Source of the DNA: DATLXU01 sp035575515
GTDB lineage: Bacteria; Acidobacteriota; Blastocatellia; UBA7656
Assembly: GCA_035575515.1 (NCBI GenBank)
Contig: DATLXU010000072.1
Location: forward strand, 1 to 61,095
Direction: 5' to 3'
DNA: 61,095 nt
This document shows positions 1 through 7,813 of the stretch, in pieces (positions within the stretch are counted from its first letter, which is position 1; each line of letters starts with the position of its first letter). The notes beneath the pieces are model-generated. The model did not search any database, was not told the origin of the DNA, and worked only from the letters and a program-made list of their open reading frames with translations. A program made the position numbers and the translations under genes.

Positions 1-1
1 C

Positions 2-523
2 GATCTGGTTAATGGCACATACACGAGAGGAAATATTCTCCTTAATAGAGTGAATGGCACGGATCGAGGCACGACATTCCGCTTCACACTTGGCGCGACA
101 ACTAGCATAGATTTCTTCCTCTATACCTACTTCCGGGTAACTATGGATGTGGAGCGGTGGAAGAACTGCGGCTTTTCAAGTTGTCCGAGTCTAGGGTCTT
201 ACTTCTGTCAAACGGCTTGTGGTCCTGGACTTAGTCAGCCAGCGGCATTTGCCGCTCTAACTTCCACAGGGCTTTGCAATAGAGGTCTAATCGTCGCTAA
301 TCCTTCCAATGGAACGGTTCAATCAACTACCGTTCGAGATGTCGGCCCGCGCACCACCGATGCATACTGGAACACGGGTTCAATTCCGGTGTTCAACCCG
401 AACAACCGTACTGGAACCTTGGGTGGATGTCTATCTGATGTTCTAATGACCAACCTAGGCATCCCTTACGGATGTAACCCTGGGCCATTTGGGGAAGCAG
501 AGATAGCATGGAGATTTCAATGA
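2..523 (+). CDS. Secreted-type double-psi beta-barrel (RlpA-like) protein, C-terminal part
   Basis: The reading frame is open to the left edge, so the true start lies outside the window; about 173 codons are visible. The C-terminal part reads like a double-psi beta-barrel: a strand with NPSNGTVQSTTVRDVGPR corresponds to the RlpA pattern (asparagine-glycine turn, then an Arg-Asp-x-Gly-Pro-type loop). It is followed by SDVLMTNLGIPYG, in the place of the Leu-Ser-x-x-Ala-x-x-x-Leu-Gly helix, and a final IAWRF strand. Five or more cysteines suggest an extracytoplasmic protein with disulfides. Comparable barrels act in cell-wall or polysaccharide processing, but the ligand here cannot be inferred. 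Base composition is more AT-rich than in the genes from mfd onward. Family assignment rests on motif resemblance only. Confidence 0.55.
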   Translation, partial: DLVNGTYTRGNILLNRVNGTDRGTTFRFTLGATTSIDFFLYTYFRVTMDVERWKNCGFSSCPSLGSYFCQTACGPGLSQPAAFAALTSTGLCNRGLIVANPSNGTVQSTTVRDVGPRTTDAYWNTGSIPVFNPNNRTGTLGGCLSDVLMTNLGIPYGCNPGPFGEAEIAWRFQ

Positions 524-572
524 TAGTTGTGAGAGTAGATTACTCAACGTCTAAGCCATCAACGTAAACAGG

Positions 573-619
573 CTGACGAGGCATCCGCTTAAGATCGTCT
601 CAGGCGGATGCCTCGTCAG
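573..619 (+). terminator. Perfect 16-bp inverted repeat, terminator-like, no U-tract
   Basis: Arms 573-588 and 604-619 are exact reverse complements, separated by a 15-nt loop. The hairpin follows the stop codon at 523 and ends four bases before the Shine-Dalgarno of the next gene. It could end transcription of the upstream gene or fold over the leader of the next one. There is no T-run, so intrinsic termination is not certain. Confidence 0.5.
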
Positions 620-634
620 GTGAAGGAGAGAGTG

Positions 635-1615
635 ATGTCAGGTGCAATTTACTGCTCAAGGCTGAAGAGACTGCTGGTGGGAACTTTCCTTATCAGCTTT
701 TTGGTATTGGGAGTGCTAGCCTTGGAGGTTGGTGTAAGTAGAAGGCATATCAGCCTAGGAATGGGTGCTGACTTCAACCCATACAAGTATCTTCCTTCGG
801 GAGCTAAGATCAAGGATCAGCACAAGGACGTAGTCTTCGCAGACCTCGATGGCGATGGGCAACAAGAGGTGGTCATCTTCTATACCCTCGGCAATGATCA
901 CAAAGCCAACATCTTGGTGCTCAAGCCGAATGACACGGACTATGTTCGGCTATGGGAGAATACATACGATAGCAATTGGGGATTCGCTGACCCAACTGGG
1001 GTCTACGACTTGAACAAAAGCGGCAGACCGCAGATTATCGCTTATAGGGTGGTAGGCGCGAGTTGTCCTGGATCCCTAGAGATTTATGAGTACCACGATG
1101 GCAGGATTGAAAGACTTACTGGCAAATGGGGGAATAATAAAGGACACTGCGAGGCCATAGAAGTTAAGGATTTAGATAACGATGGTGTCCCCGAGATTGT
1201 AATCCTAGGCAGTCGTGGAGCAAATGATGACATATACCGATGGAACGGAAGGCGATACGTCCGCAGCAATGCACGATTTTCTCAGCACTACAATGAGCAG
1301 TTGGAAAAACTCCTTCAAGCTATCTATTCTCGCGATTCTGTGCCAGCCTCAGCTAGGATAAACTGGGCCATCCAGGTAATTCAAATCTACATCATTCAGA
1401 AACGGTATGATGAGGCGATCCGGCTTTGTCAAGATGTGTTGCAAATGCTTGATGATTCATCTATCACTCAACCGGATTCCGTTTATCCTGGAACTAAGGG
1501 GGAAGCAGCTATCTTTAAGTTGCTAGGAGATATCTATAAGGCTTCTGGCAATATGCAACAAGCGCAAAAGCAGTATCAGAAAGCGCGAAACCTTGAACAG
1601 CCGCCGAACAGATAG
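635..1615 (+). CDS. Secreted FG-GAP/VCBS-like protein with C-terminal TPR-like helices
   Basis: I chose the ATG at 635 because AAGGAG at 623-628 sits seven bases upstream; an in-frame ATG at 608 has no such signal. The N-terminus carries a basic stretch and a hydrophobic segment (LLVGTFLISFLVLGVLAL), consistent with a signal peptide or anchor. The body has repeated acidic loops of the DxDxDGxxE type (FADLDGDGQQEVVIFY, DLDNDGVPEIVIL), as in the calcium-binding blades of FG-GAP/VCBS proteins, but only about three copies, so a full propeller is not evident. The last 110 residues look like two TPR-type helical hairpins (KRYDEAIRLCQ, GDIYKASGNMQQAQKQYQ). A related gene follows 14 bases after the stop, so the two are probably cotranscribed. 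Substrate and role are unknown. Confidence 0.75.
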   Translation: MSGAIYCSRLKRLLVGTFLISFLVLGVLALEVGVSRRHISLGMGADFNPYKYLPSGAKIKDQHKDVVFADLDGDGQQEVVIFYTLGNDHKANILVLKPNDTDYVRLWENTYDSNWGFADPTGVYDLNKSGRPQIIAYRVVGASCPGSLEIYEYHDGRIERLTGKWGNNKGHCEAIEVKDLDNDGVPEIVILGSRGANDDIYRWNGRRYVRSNARFSQHYNEQLEKLLQAIYSRDSVPASARINWAIQVIQIYIIQKRYDEAIRLCQDVLQMLDDSSITQPDSVYPGTKGEAAIFKLLGDIYKASGNMQQAQKQYQKARNLEQPPNR

Positions 1616-1629
1616 CTTCAGTGAAGATA

Positions 1630-1866
1630 ATGAAAAAACAGGCTGCTTACACATTAATCAGCTTTACCTATTTGGTTGCATTCGCAGTCAATGTCTGGCA
1701 ATACTGTCCATCAACAATGTCGAAGGGGCCAGCGAAGTTGATCTCGCAGGTTCCTTCCACCAACTCACTACAAGCGAGTGGTAACGAACCAACGCTGCAG
1801 ACCCACAGGGCAAACAGCAGGATATTCCGCCGTCCCCTCCTCCGTTTCCGGGCACACCACCATTGA
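1630..1866 (+). other. Probable 5' part of the next gene, separated by a frameshift
   Basis: ATG 1630 opens a frame beginning MKKQAAYTLISFTYLVAFAVN, a plausible signal peptide, which runs to 1866 but becomes arginine-rich nonsense after about 1790. The frame of the downstream gene, read upstream of its first possible start, gives NAADPQGKQQDIPPSPPPFP, a typical proline-rich linker after a signal sequence. The two halves fit together if one base is missing between about 1785 and 1805. I read this as a frameshifted single gene of roughly 280 codons; a sequencing error or a true lesion are both possible. Confidence 0.55.
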
Positions 1867-2480
1867 GACAATCCCCTCCAGAGCTGCTACGTACCCTTGT
1901 CGGCATGACGAGCGAAGACCTTCGGCAGATTGAGAAATACTTGCCAGAAGGGGCGCAAATCTATACCTACTCTGTGGGCAAGTCGAACTTGGCGGCTGCT
2001 ATCGTTAGTGCCGATATAGATGGTGATGGAAAAGATGAAACAGTCGTAGTATACAATGAGCGCGCACCAACACCTCAAGAAGGTACGCTACCTCTTACTC
2101 TCTCCATCCTGACCCGTAGAGGAAAAACTCTTGATGTAAAAGCATCTTTGAAATTCAGCGGAGGCGTGTTGTTTGACATAAGCGTAGATGGTGCCCATAG
2201 CCATCTTGCAGTGCGAGATGTAACTGGCGACAACCGTCCAGAAATTCTTGTTGCGCCGGGAACTGGCGCAAGTATCGGAGGGTGGTTAGAAATTCTTTCT
2301 CTAAGTGGAGCAATGCTTCGCGAACTGACTCGCATTGATGGACATTTCTTCAATGTGCAAAGCAGAGGTGTAGGCAAACCTAGCCGAATCATTGTCCGCT
2401 CGAATGGTGAAAAAGATAGGAGGATCTTTGTGTGGAACGGCCTGACCTTTGAGCAGGTTGGTAATATCAAAACTCAATGA
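1863..2480 (+). CDS. FG-GAP/VCBS-like protein, probably N-terminally frameshifted
   Basis: The intact frame begins formally at a TTG (1863) without a Shine-Dalgarno. Its real N-terminus is likely the signal-peptide fragment starting at 1630 (see that entry). The sequence is paralogous to the preceding gene: the opening YLPEGAQIYTYSVGKSNLAA resembles YLPSGAKIKDQHKDVVFAD there, followed by the acidic loops ADIDGDGKDETVVVYN and DVTGDNRPEILVAPG. It ends in a strand-rich FVWNGLTFEQVG segment matching the IYRWNG motif of the neighbour. No catalytic motif is recognisable. The pair looks like a small, locally duplicated family of secreted beta-propeller-like proteins within an AT-richer stretch. Confidence 0.6.
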   Translation: MRQSPPELLRTLVGMTSEDLRQIEKYLPEGAQIYTYSVGKSNLAAAIVSADIDGDGKDETVVVYNERAPTPQEGTLPLTLSILTRRGKTLDVKASLKFSGGVLFDISVDGAHSHLAVRDVTGDNRPEILVAPGTGASIGGWLEILSLSGAMLRELTRIDGHFFNVQSRGVGKPSRIIVRSNGEKDRRIFVWNGLTFEQVGNIKTQ

Positions 2481-2498
2481 GACATAGAGGAACGGTTG

Positions 2499-2527
2499 GG
2501 CTGCACAATATGCAGCCAAATTTCTTT
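2499..2527 (+). terminator. Candidate terminator after the FG-GAP gene
   Basis: GGCTGCA (2499-2505) and TGCAGCC (2511-2517) form a 7-bp stem with a 5-nt loop, followed by AAATTTCTTT. It lies 19 bases after the stop codon at 2480. The T-run is weak, so the call is tentative. Confidence 0.4.
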
Positions 2528-2675
2528 ACATCAATACAATATTCTTGGAAGACAATGCGATTGAGCCACAGGACTTGAAGAAAAGTTGTGCTTGCTGATT
2601 GGGTGGGCAGAACTGGCAAACATCGAAGTAGCAATGGCAAGCGGCATCAATCGAGGTGGTGCTTGCATAGGTATA

Positions 2676-5600
2676 TCAACGCAATCGGCTTAACAACGCT
2701 CTCACCTCAGCGAATATCGCCGCGTCGTCTTCGGCCTGCATCCTGACCTTAAGCACGCCGCTCGGCGCGAAGCTCGCTTCGCCCGACGACACGAGCGCGA
2801 TTAGCTTGTCGGGATCAATCTTCGCTTGCTCGGATAATTTAACTGCAAGCCGGTCGCCTTCGCGGTCAATCGAGACTACGCCCAACCGGGTGGCGAAGCC
2901 GCGCAGCCTCGCGTACTCAAAAAGGTTTTCGACCGTCTCAGGTATCGGCCCGTAGCGGTCGGCTATCTCGGCGTGAACGTCCGCAAGCTCGGCCTCGCTT
3001 TCAGCCGACGAGATTCGCTTGTAAGTCCGAAGCCGCTGGCTCATGTCCGAGATGTAATCTTCCGGTATGCGAATATCAACTCCGAGATTCACGGCAGCCG
3101 ACGTTTCATCTTCGACCTGCTCGCCTCTAAGCTCGCGAACGGTTCGCTCAAGCATCCGCGTGTAGAGATCAAATCCTATCGCGTCAATGTGGCCCGACTG
3201 CTGCCCGCCTAAGAGATTGCCCGCGCCGCGCAATTCAAGATCGAGAGCCGCGATGCGAAAGCCCGCGCCTAAATCCGAAAACTCGCGGATTGCCGCAAGC
3301 CGCCGTCGGGCAATGTCGCTCAAGCCGTCTTCGGATGGAATCAAGAGGTACGCATAGGCGCGGCGATTGGAGCGGCCCACGCGCCCGCGCAACTGATAGA
3401 GCTGCGACAGGCCGTACATGTCTGCGCGGTTGATGACGATTGTGTTTGCGAGCGGAATATCAATCCCGTTTTCGATGATCGTAGTCGAGACTAAAACATC
3501 AAGCTCATGCCGAATGAATTTAAGGATGACCTCTTCAAGATCCTTCTCGCCCATCTGCCCGTGACCTACGCCTATGCGAGCTTGAGGCACGAGCTTTCCT
3601 ATCAGCTCCGCTATCGCATAAATAGTCTCGACGCGATTGTGAACGAAGAAGACCTGCCCGCCGCGCTGAAGCTCAAGCTCGATGGCCGAGCGAATCACGC
3701 TTTCGGAAAACTGCACAACATGAGTTTGAATCGCCAGCCTATCGCGTGGCGGAGTCTCTATCACAGACATATCGCGCAATCCCGCGAGCGACATATTCAA
3801 AGTGCGCGGAATCGGAGTCGCAGACATCGCAATCACATCAACCTTCTTTCGCATCTGCTTGATGCGCTCTTTGTGCGCGACGCCGAACCGCTGCTCTTCA
3901 TCAACGACGAGCAAGCCGAGGTCTTTGAAGCGAATATCTTTCGACAGCAGCCTGTGAGTGCCGACGACTATGTCAACGGCTCCGGCTTCAAGTGCTTTGA
4001 CTACTTCCTTCTGATCCTTCGCCGTGCGGAAGCGCGAGAGCATCTCTATGCGAACCGGAAACGCGCTGAACCGTTTTTGAAAAGTTTTGTAGTGCTGATA
4101 GACCAACACCGTCGTCGGAGCTAGCACGGCTACTTGCTTGCCTTCCATCACCGCCTTGAAAGCGGCTCTCATGGCCACTTCCGTCTTTCCGTACCCAACA
4201 TCGCCGACAATCAAGCGATCCATAGGCTGCGGATTTTCCATGTCCGACTTCACATCTTCAATGGCGTTTTCCTGATCGGGCGTCAGTTGATACTCGAACG
4301 CGTCTTCAAACTCCTGTTGCCATGGAGTGTCGCCGCCGTAAGCGTGGCCGGTGACAAGCTTGCGCTCGGCGTAGAGTTTCAACAGCTCTTCGGCCATATC
4401 GCGCACGGCTCGCCTGGCCCGCGCTTTCGCCTTCTGCCATCCCAATCCGCCTAAACGATCAAGCTGCGGCGTATGCCCTTCGCCTCCTGAATAACGTTGA
4501 ACAAGGTCGAGCCGCTCTACTGGAACATAGAGCTTCGCGCCTTCGGCATAAGTCAAAAGCATGAATTCGCGCACGCCCGCCTGAGCGCGTTCAAGCCCTG
4601 CGGCGACATTGCCCGTAGGCCCGCCCGCCGTCGCGATTTGCTTTAATCCTTGAAACTGCCCTATGCCGTGATCAACGTGCACGACATAATCGCCCACTTT
4701 CAAATCGCCAAGATCGGAGAGAAATGCGGAAACTTTTCGCTGTTTGCGCGCGCGCTTCGGCACGGCGCGTTGAAGCGGCGCGCGCTCGACTTCACCAAAG
4801 ACATCGGCTTCGGTCAGGATTGATAAATCAGCCGCCGCCATCGTGAATCCGTTCGAGGGCTTGCCAACGGTTGCAATGCGATTGCTCGCAAGCGGCGCAT
4901 TTGAATCTCTCTCCCGTTGATTGAGCGACGGCAGAAGCTCTGCCGTGATGTTATATTCGCCGAGCATCTCGCGCACGCGCTCGGCAAGGCCAAGACTCGG
5001 CATCACGAAAAGCGTTGTGCGCGGGTCGGCTTCGAGGTCGCGCGCAAGCTCCTGCACTCGCCCGTGATAGCGACGCGGCGACTGCGAGCTGATTGAAACG
5101 TCGGGCGTGGATTCGTTGATGTTGAATAAGAAGAGGTGACGCGATTGAGCATCAGGCGCATTGCCTTCGCGATTAGCAAACGAATTATTCGGGTCAGTCG
5201 AATTCGCTTGATCGGGTGATTGAGTTATCGCGGGCGGATTGTTGAGCGTGAGAGATTCAATGCGAAACTGCTCGTCGGTCACGGCTGCGGCGCGACCGAG
5301 AAGGCGAAGCTCGACGCGCGCGAACGAATCGAACCGCGCGCGCAATTCATCCGCCGTCAAAAACAGTTTGTCAGGCGGGAGCGCAAGCTCACCCGCGTCG
5401 TCTGCCTGAAAGTGGCGGTCGGCAAGATAGCTGAGTAACTCAGCCGCGCGCTTTTCGATACTGCTCGGTTCGTCAATCACCAACACCGCGTCTTTGAAAT
5501 AATCGAAGGCAGACGCTGTGAGCGGGCGCGTGAGCGGCAATAGATACTCCCAGCCGGGAAAAGGCTCGCCGCGCTCGGCATGCGCGAGCCGCGCGCGCAG

Positions 5601-6416
5601 GTCGCGGCGGAATCTTTCATCGGTCCAGTGACGCTCAGCCGCTTCGGCCCACTGCATGAACTCTTCGCGGCGAACGGAAAGCTCGCGCATCGGAGCGATT
5701 ATTGTTTCTTCTGCGCGGCCTACGGATCGTTGCGTGTCGGCGTCGAACTCGCGAATGGAATCAACCGTGTCGCCGAAAAACTCTATGCGATGAGGCGCGT
5801 CGTGCGCGGGCGAAAAAACATCGAGTATGCCGCCGCGCAGGCTGAACTCGCCGACCGCGCCGACAGGCTCTTCGCGCACGTAACCCGATGCAATCAGCAG
5901 ATCAACTATCAGCTCAAGCGGCATCTCTTCGCCGACGCGAAGCGCGAGCGCGGATGAACGGAGCGAATCGGGCGAGACGGTTCTTTCAGCAAGAGCCGAA
6001 AGCGATGTGAGAAGGATGCGCGCGTCGCCTCGCGCGGCGCGATAAAAAGCGAGCGCGCGTTGTTCGAGGACTTCGGCGTGCGGCGATGTGCCGTCGTAAG
6101 GATCGGTTTCGAGCGCAGGCACGGCAAGCACAGCCGCCTCGCATGTGTTCACACCGTTGAGCGCGCAGTAGAAGAATTCAACGTCCGGTTGAAACTCTTC
6201 GACCTCGCGGTTTGAGCGCGCGACGAAGACGATGGGGCGGTTGATCTTCTTTTCAAGCGCGGCAACGACGAGCGCGCGCGCGCTCCCCGCGAGGCCAGAG
6301 ACTACGACTGCGCGGCGGCCTGAATTAATCTCGCGCGCAAGCTGCTCAAGCTCGACGCTTTGAAATAACTGGCCGAAGATTTCCGTGTAGGTCTGAGGCG
6401 GAACGTTCGTAGTCAC
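2676..6416 (-). CDS. mfd: Transcription-repair coupling factor Mfd
   Basis: 1246 residues. Mfd displaces RNA polymerase stalled at DNA lesions and recruits UvrA. The N-terminal third is the UvrB-like region. The RNA-polymerase interaction domain is clear at about 570-590 (LKVGDYVVHVDHGIGQFQGL). The translocase follows: Walker A GDVGYGKTEVAM near 738, the DEEQ box (VVDEEQRFGVAHKERIK) at 839, SATPIPRTLNMSL, then the motif V-VI block with TTIIENGIDIP and QLRGRVGRS. The C-terminal D7 domain is present. A hydrophilic, Asn/Ser/Pro-rich stretch at about 393-440 (around SPDQANSTDPNNSFANREG) is longer than I would expect and is probably a lineage-specific linker between the UvrB-like module and the rest. 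The gene stands alone on the minus strand, divergent from the gene at 6603. Confidence 0.97.
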   Translation of the reverse strand: MTTNVPPQTYTEIFGQLFQSVELEQLAREINSGRRAVVVSGLAGSARALVVAALEKKINRPIVFVARSNREVEEFQPDVEFFYCALNGVNTCEAAVLAVPALETDPYDGTSPHAEVLEQRALAFYRAARGDARILLTSLSALAERTVSPDSLRSSALALRVGEEMPLELIVDLLIASGYVREEPVGAVGEFSLRGGILDVFSPAHDAPHRIEFFGDTVDSIREFDADTQRSVGRAEETIIAPMRELSVRREEFMQWAEAAERHWTDERFRRDLRARLAHAERGEPFPGWEYLLPLTRPLTASAFDYFKDAVLVIDEPSSIEKRAAELLSYLADRHFQADDAGELALPPDKLFLTADELRARFDSFARVELRLLGRAAAVTDEQFRIESLTLNNPPAITQSPDQANSTDPNNSFANREGNAPDAQSRHLFLFNINESTPDVSISSQSPRRYHGRVQELARDLEADPRTTLFVMPSLGLAERVREMLGEYNITAELLPSLNQRERDSNAPLASNRIATVGKPSNGFTMAAADLSILTEADVFGEVERAPLQRAVPKRARKQRKVSAFLSDLGDLKVGDYVVHVDHGIGQFQGLKQIATAGGPTGNVAAGLERAQAGVREFMLLTYAEGAKLYVPVERLDLVQRYSGGEGHTPQLDRLGGLGWQKAKARARRAVRDMAEELLKLYAERKLVTGHAYGGDTPWQQEFEDAFEYQLTPDQENAIEDVKSDMENPQPMDRLIVGDVGYGKTEVAMRAAFKAVMEGKQVAVLAPTTVLVYQHYKTFQKRFSAFPVRIEMLSRFRTAKDQKEVVKALEAGAVDIVVGTHRLLSKDIRFKDLGLLVVDEEQRFGVAHKERIKQMRKKVDVIAMSATPIPRTLNMSLAGLRDMSVIETPPRDRLAIQTHVVQFSESVIRSAIELELQRGGQVFFVHNRVETIYAIAELIGKLVPQARIGVGHGQMGEKDLEEVILKFIRHELDVLVSTTIIENGIDIPLANTIVINRADMYGLSQLYQLRGRVGRSNRRAYAYLLIPSEDGLSDIARRRLAAIREFSDLGAGFRIAALDLELRGAGNLLGGQQSGHIDAIGFDLYTRMLERTVRELRGEQVEDETSAAVNLGVDIRIPEDYISDMSQRLRTYKRISSAESEAELADVHAEIADRYGPIPETVENLFEYARLRGFATRLGVVSIDREGDRLAVKLSEQAKIDPDKLIALVSSGEASFAPSGVLKVRMQAEDDAAIFAEVRALLSRLR

Positions 6417-6602
6417 CGGCGCTCCTTGAAGCAGATCGAATCATCCATTGATAAGAATTCTATCAAGTTGTAAATGCCATAGGCAAAATGCCATCAGGCT
6501 CGGCTTTCAATATCATTGCCAACAGAAATAGCCCTTTGTTACTATCACTAATAGCTGTTTTCCGCAGCTATAACTCCCGTGCTTGACTTTGGAGGAATAA
6601 TC

Positions 6603-7211
6603 ATGAAAAAGGCGGCTCGCGCGCTTGCGGTGATTGCGACGGCAGTCTTGCTCGTCTGTGTAGTTGCCTACGCCCGCGAGCTTGGCGCGCGAGAAGCCCG
6701 CGAGAAGATTGCTCAGGCTCTCGGACTTGACCGCGCTGATCGCGTGCGCATCAAAAGCATTGCTCCGGGGATGGGCGGCGAAGCGATTGTTGAAGCGACG
6801 GTTGACACGGCTGTTCGATTCACGCAAGACAAGCAGGGCAACTGGCGCGCGGTCGAGCTTCGCGCGGGCGACCGCCATTGGGAATCAATCGAGCTGATTC
6901 AAACGGCCCTCCGAAAGGAGAAAGCTTTGCGAACGACAGCCGACCTGCGCACGATTGCGACGGCGCTCGAAGCCTTTCGCCGCGAGCGCGGCTTCTACGT
7001 CATAGCCGACACCGCATCGGCGTTGATTGATAATTTATCGCCGCGCTACCTCAATGCGGTGATACGGCTCGACGCATGGTCGCACGAGTTCGATTATAAA
7101 GGCACGGCTGCGGGCTATCGCCTGACAAGTCTTGGTCCCGACGGAAAGCCCTCGACAGGCGACGAGATCGTTATCGAGAACGGACAACTGGTGAAGGAAC
7201 CCGGCGAGTGA
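6603..7211 (+). CDS. GspG-like secreted/anchored protein
   Basis: The start at ATG 6603 is supported by GGAGG at 6591-6595. The protein has 202 residues: a short basic N-terminus, a hydrophobic segment (ALAVIATAVLLVCVVAYA) and a soluble domain. The C-terminal half matches the type II secretion major pseudopilin (GspG) fold. A stretch rich in TTADLRTIATALEAFRRERG is followed by LDAWSHEFDYKG, AGYRLTSLGPDGKPSTGDEI, the equivalent of the DPWGxPYxY and SLGxDGxxGGxGxxxDI calcium-loop region. The usual prepilin peptidase site with Glu at +5 is not visible, so it is probably not a true pilin but a GspG-related protein. It overlaps or abuts the next gene at TGATG. Confidence 0.75.
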   Translation: MKKAARALAVIATAVLLVCVVAYARELGAREAREKIAQALGLDRADRVRIKSIAPGMGGEAIVEATVDTAVRFTQDKQGNWRAVELRAGDRHWESIELIQTALRKEKALRTTADLRTIATALEAFRRERGFYVIADTASALIDNLSPRYLNAVIRLDAWSHEFDYKGTAAGYRLTSLGPDGKPSTGDEIVIENGQLVKEPGE

Positions 7212-7702
7212 TGATTGATATCGAAGGCCAGAGCGCAAAGTACGATTCGCAATTCGCAGCCGCACACAAAACGGCGCGCCTCGTCGTGCTCGCTTTTGTC
7301 ACAAGCATCATTGTCTATGTCGCGGCGGGGTTCATCATCGCGCACACGGTTACGGTGACAGAATCGAATGTGCCTTATGGGTTTTATGCGGCGACGGTTT
7401 TTCTCGCACTCGGCTCGATAGTCTTTCGTCGAACTCAGATGCACCGCTTTCGTCTGGAATCGGTGGCGATTCGTCGCGGAATTGAAGGATTGATAAAGCA
7501 CTTCGTAACGGTGACAATAATATCTGCGGCGATGGCCGAAGCGATTGGCGTGCTCGCGCTCGCGATAGTCTTTTTCAGCGGCAACGATTTCGATCCGGTA
7601 AGACTGGGCGTGGTCGCGCTCGCGATAACGCTTTACAACTACCCGCGCCGCGCCGACTGGCAACAGGCGGTAGATTATTTTTCGGCGACGCTGCCGAAAT
7701 AG
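7211..7702 (+). CDS. Small integral membrane protein of unknown function
   Basis: The ATG at 7211 overlaps the stop of the preceding gene by one base, implying translational coupling; a GTG at 7208 is also possible. The 163-residue product has a short hydrophilic N-terminus and about four hydrophobic segments: LVVLAFVTSIIVYVAAGFII, FYAATVFLALGSIVF, FVTVTIISAAMAEAIGVLAL and a shorter LGVVALAITLYNY. The C-terminal tail is soluble. I recognise no family. Coupling to the GspG-like gene is the only clue to function. Confidence 0.8.
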   Translation: MIDIEGQSAKYDSQFAAAHKTARLVVLAFVTSIIVYVAAGFIIAHTVTVTESNVPYGFYAATVFLALGSIVFRRTQMHRFRLESVAIRRGIEGLIKHFVTVTIISAAMAEAIGVLALAIVFFSGNDFDPVRLGVVALAITLYNYPRRADWQQAVDYFSATLPK

Positions 7703-7798
7703 CTTTCAGCCGGAGTTGCAAGGCGCGATGACAAACAACGTTCATTTGATAATGAATGGAATAGATAATTTGCGGAGAGGCTGAAAGCTGACCGCTAA
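7701..7798 (+). repeat. Heptamer-type inverted repeat between membrane protein and TPR gene
   Basis: AGCTTTCAGCC (7701-7711) is an exact reverse complement of GGCTGAAAGCT (7779-7789), and the right arm continues as heptamer-like words (GGCTGAA, AGCTGAC, CGCTAAG). The left arm overlaps the stop codon region at 7700-7702. It is a weaker member of the heptamer-hairpin family that dominates the right half of the window. Confidence 0.45.
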
Positions 7799-7813
7799 GA
7801 AGGAGCAACGATT

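Noticed and set aside
3507..4454. Long plus-strand open frames (205 and 106 codons) opposite mfd
   Set aside because: They are antisense shadows of the conserved helicase domain; no Shine-Dalgarno and no protein-like composition.
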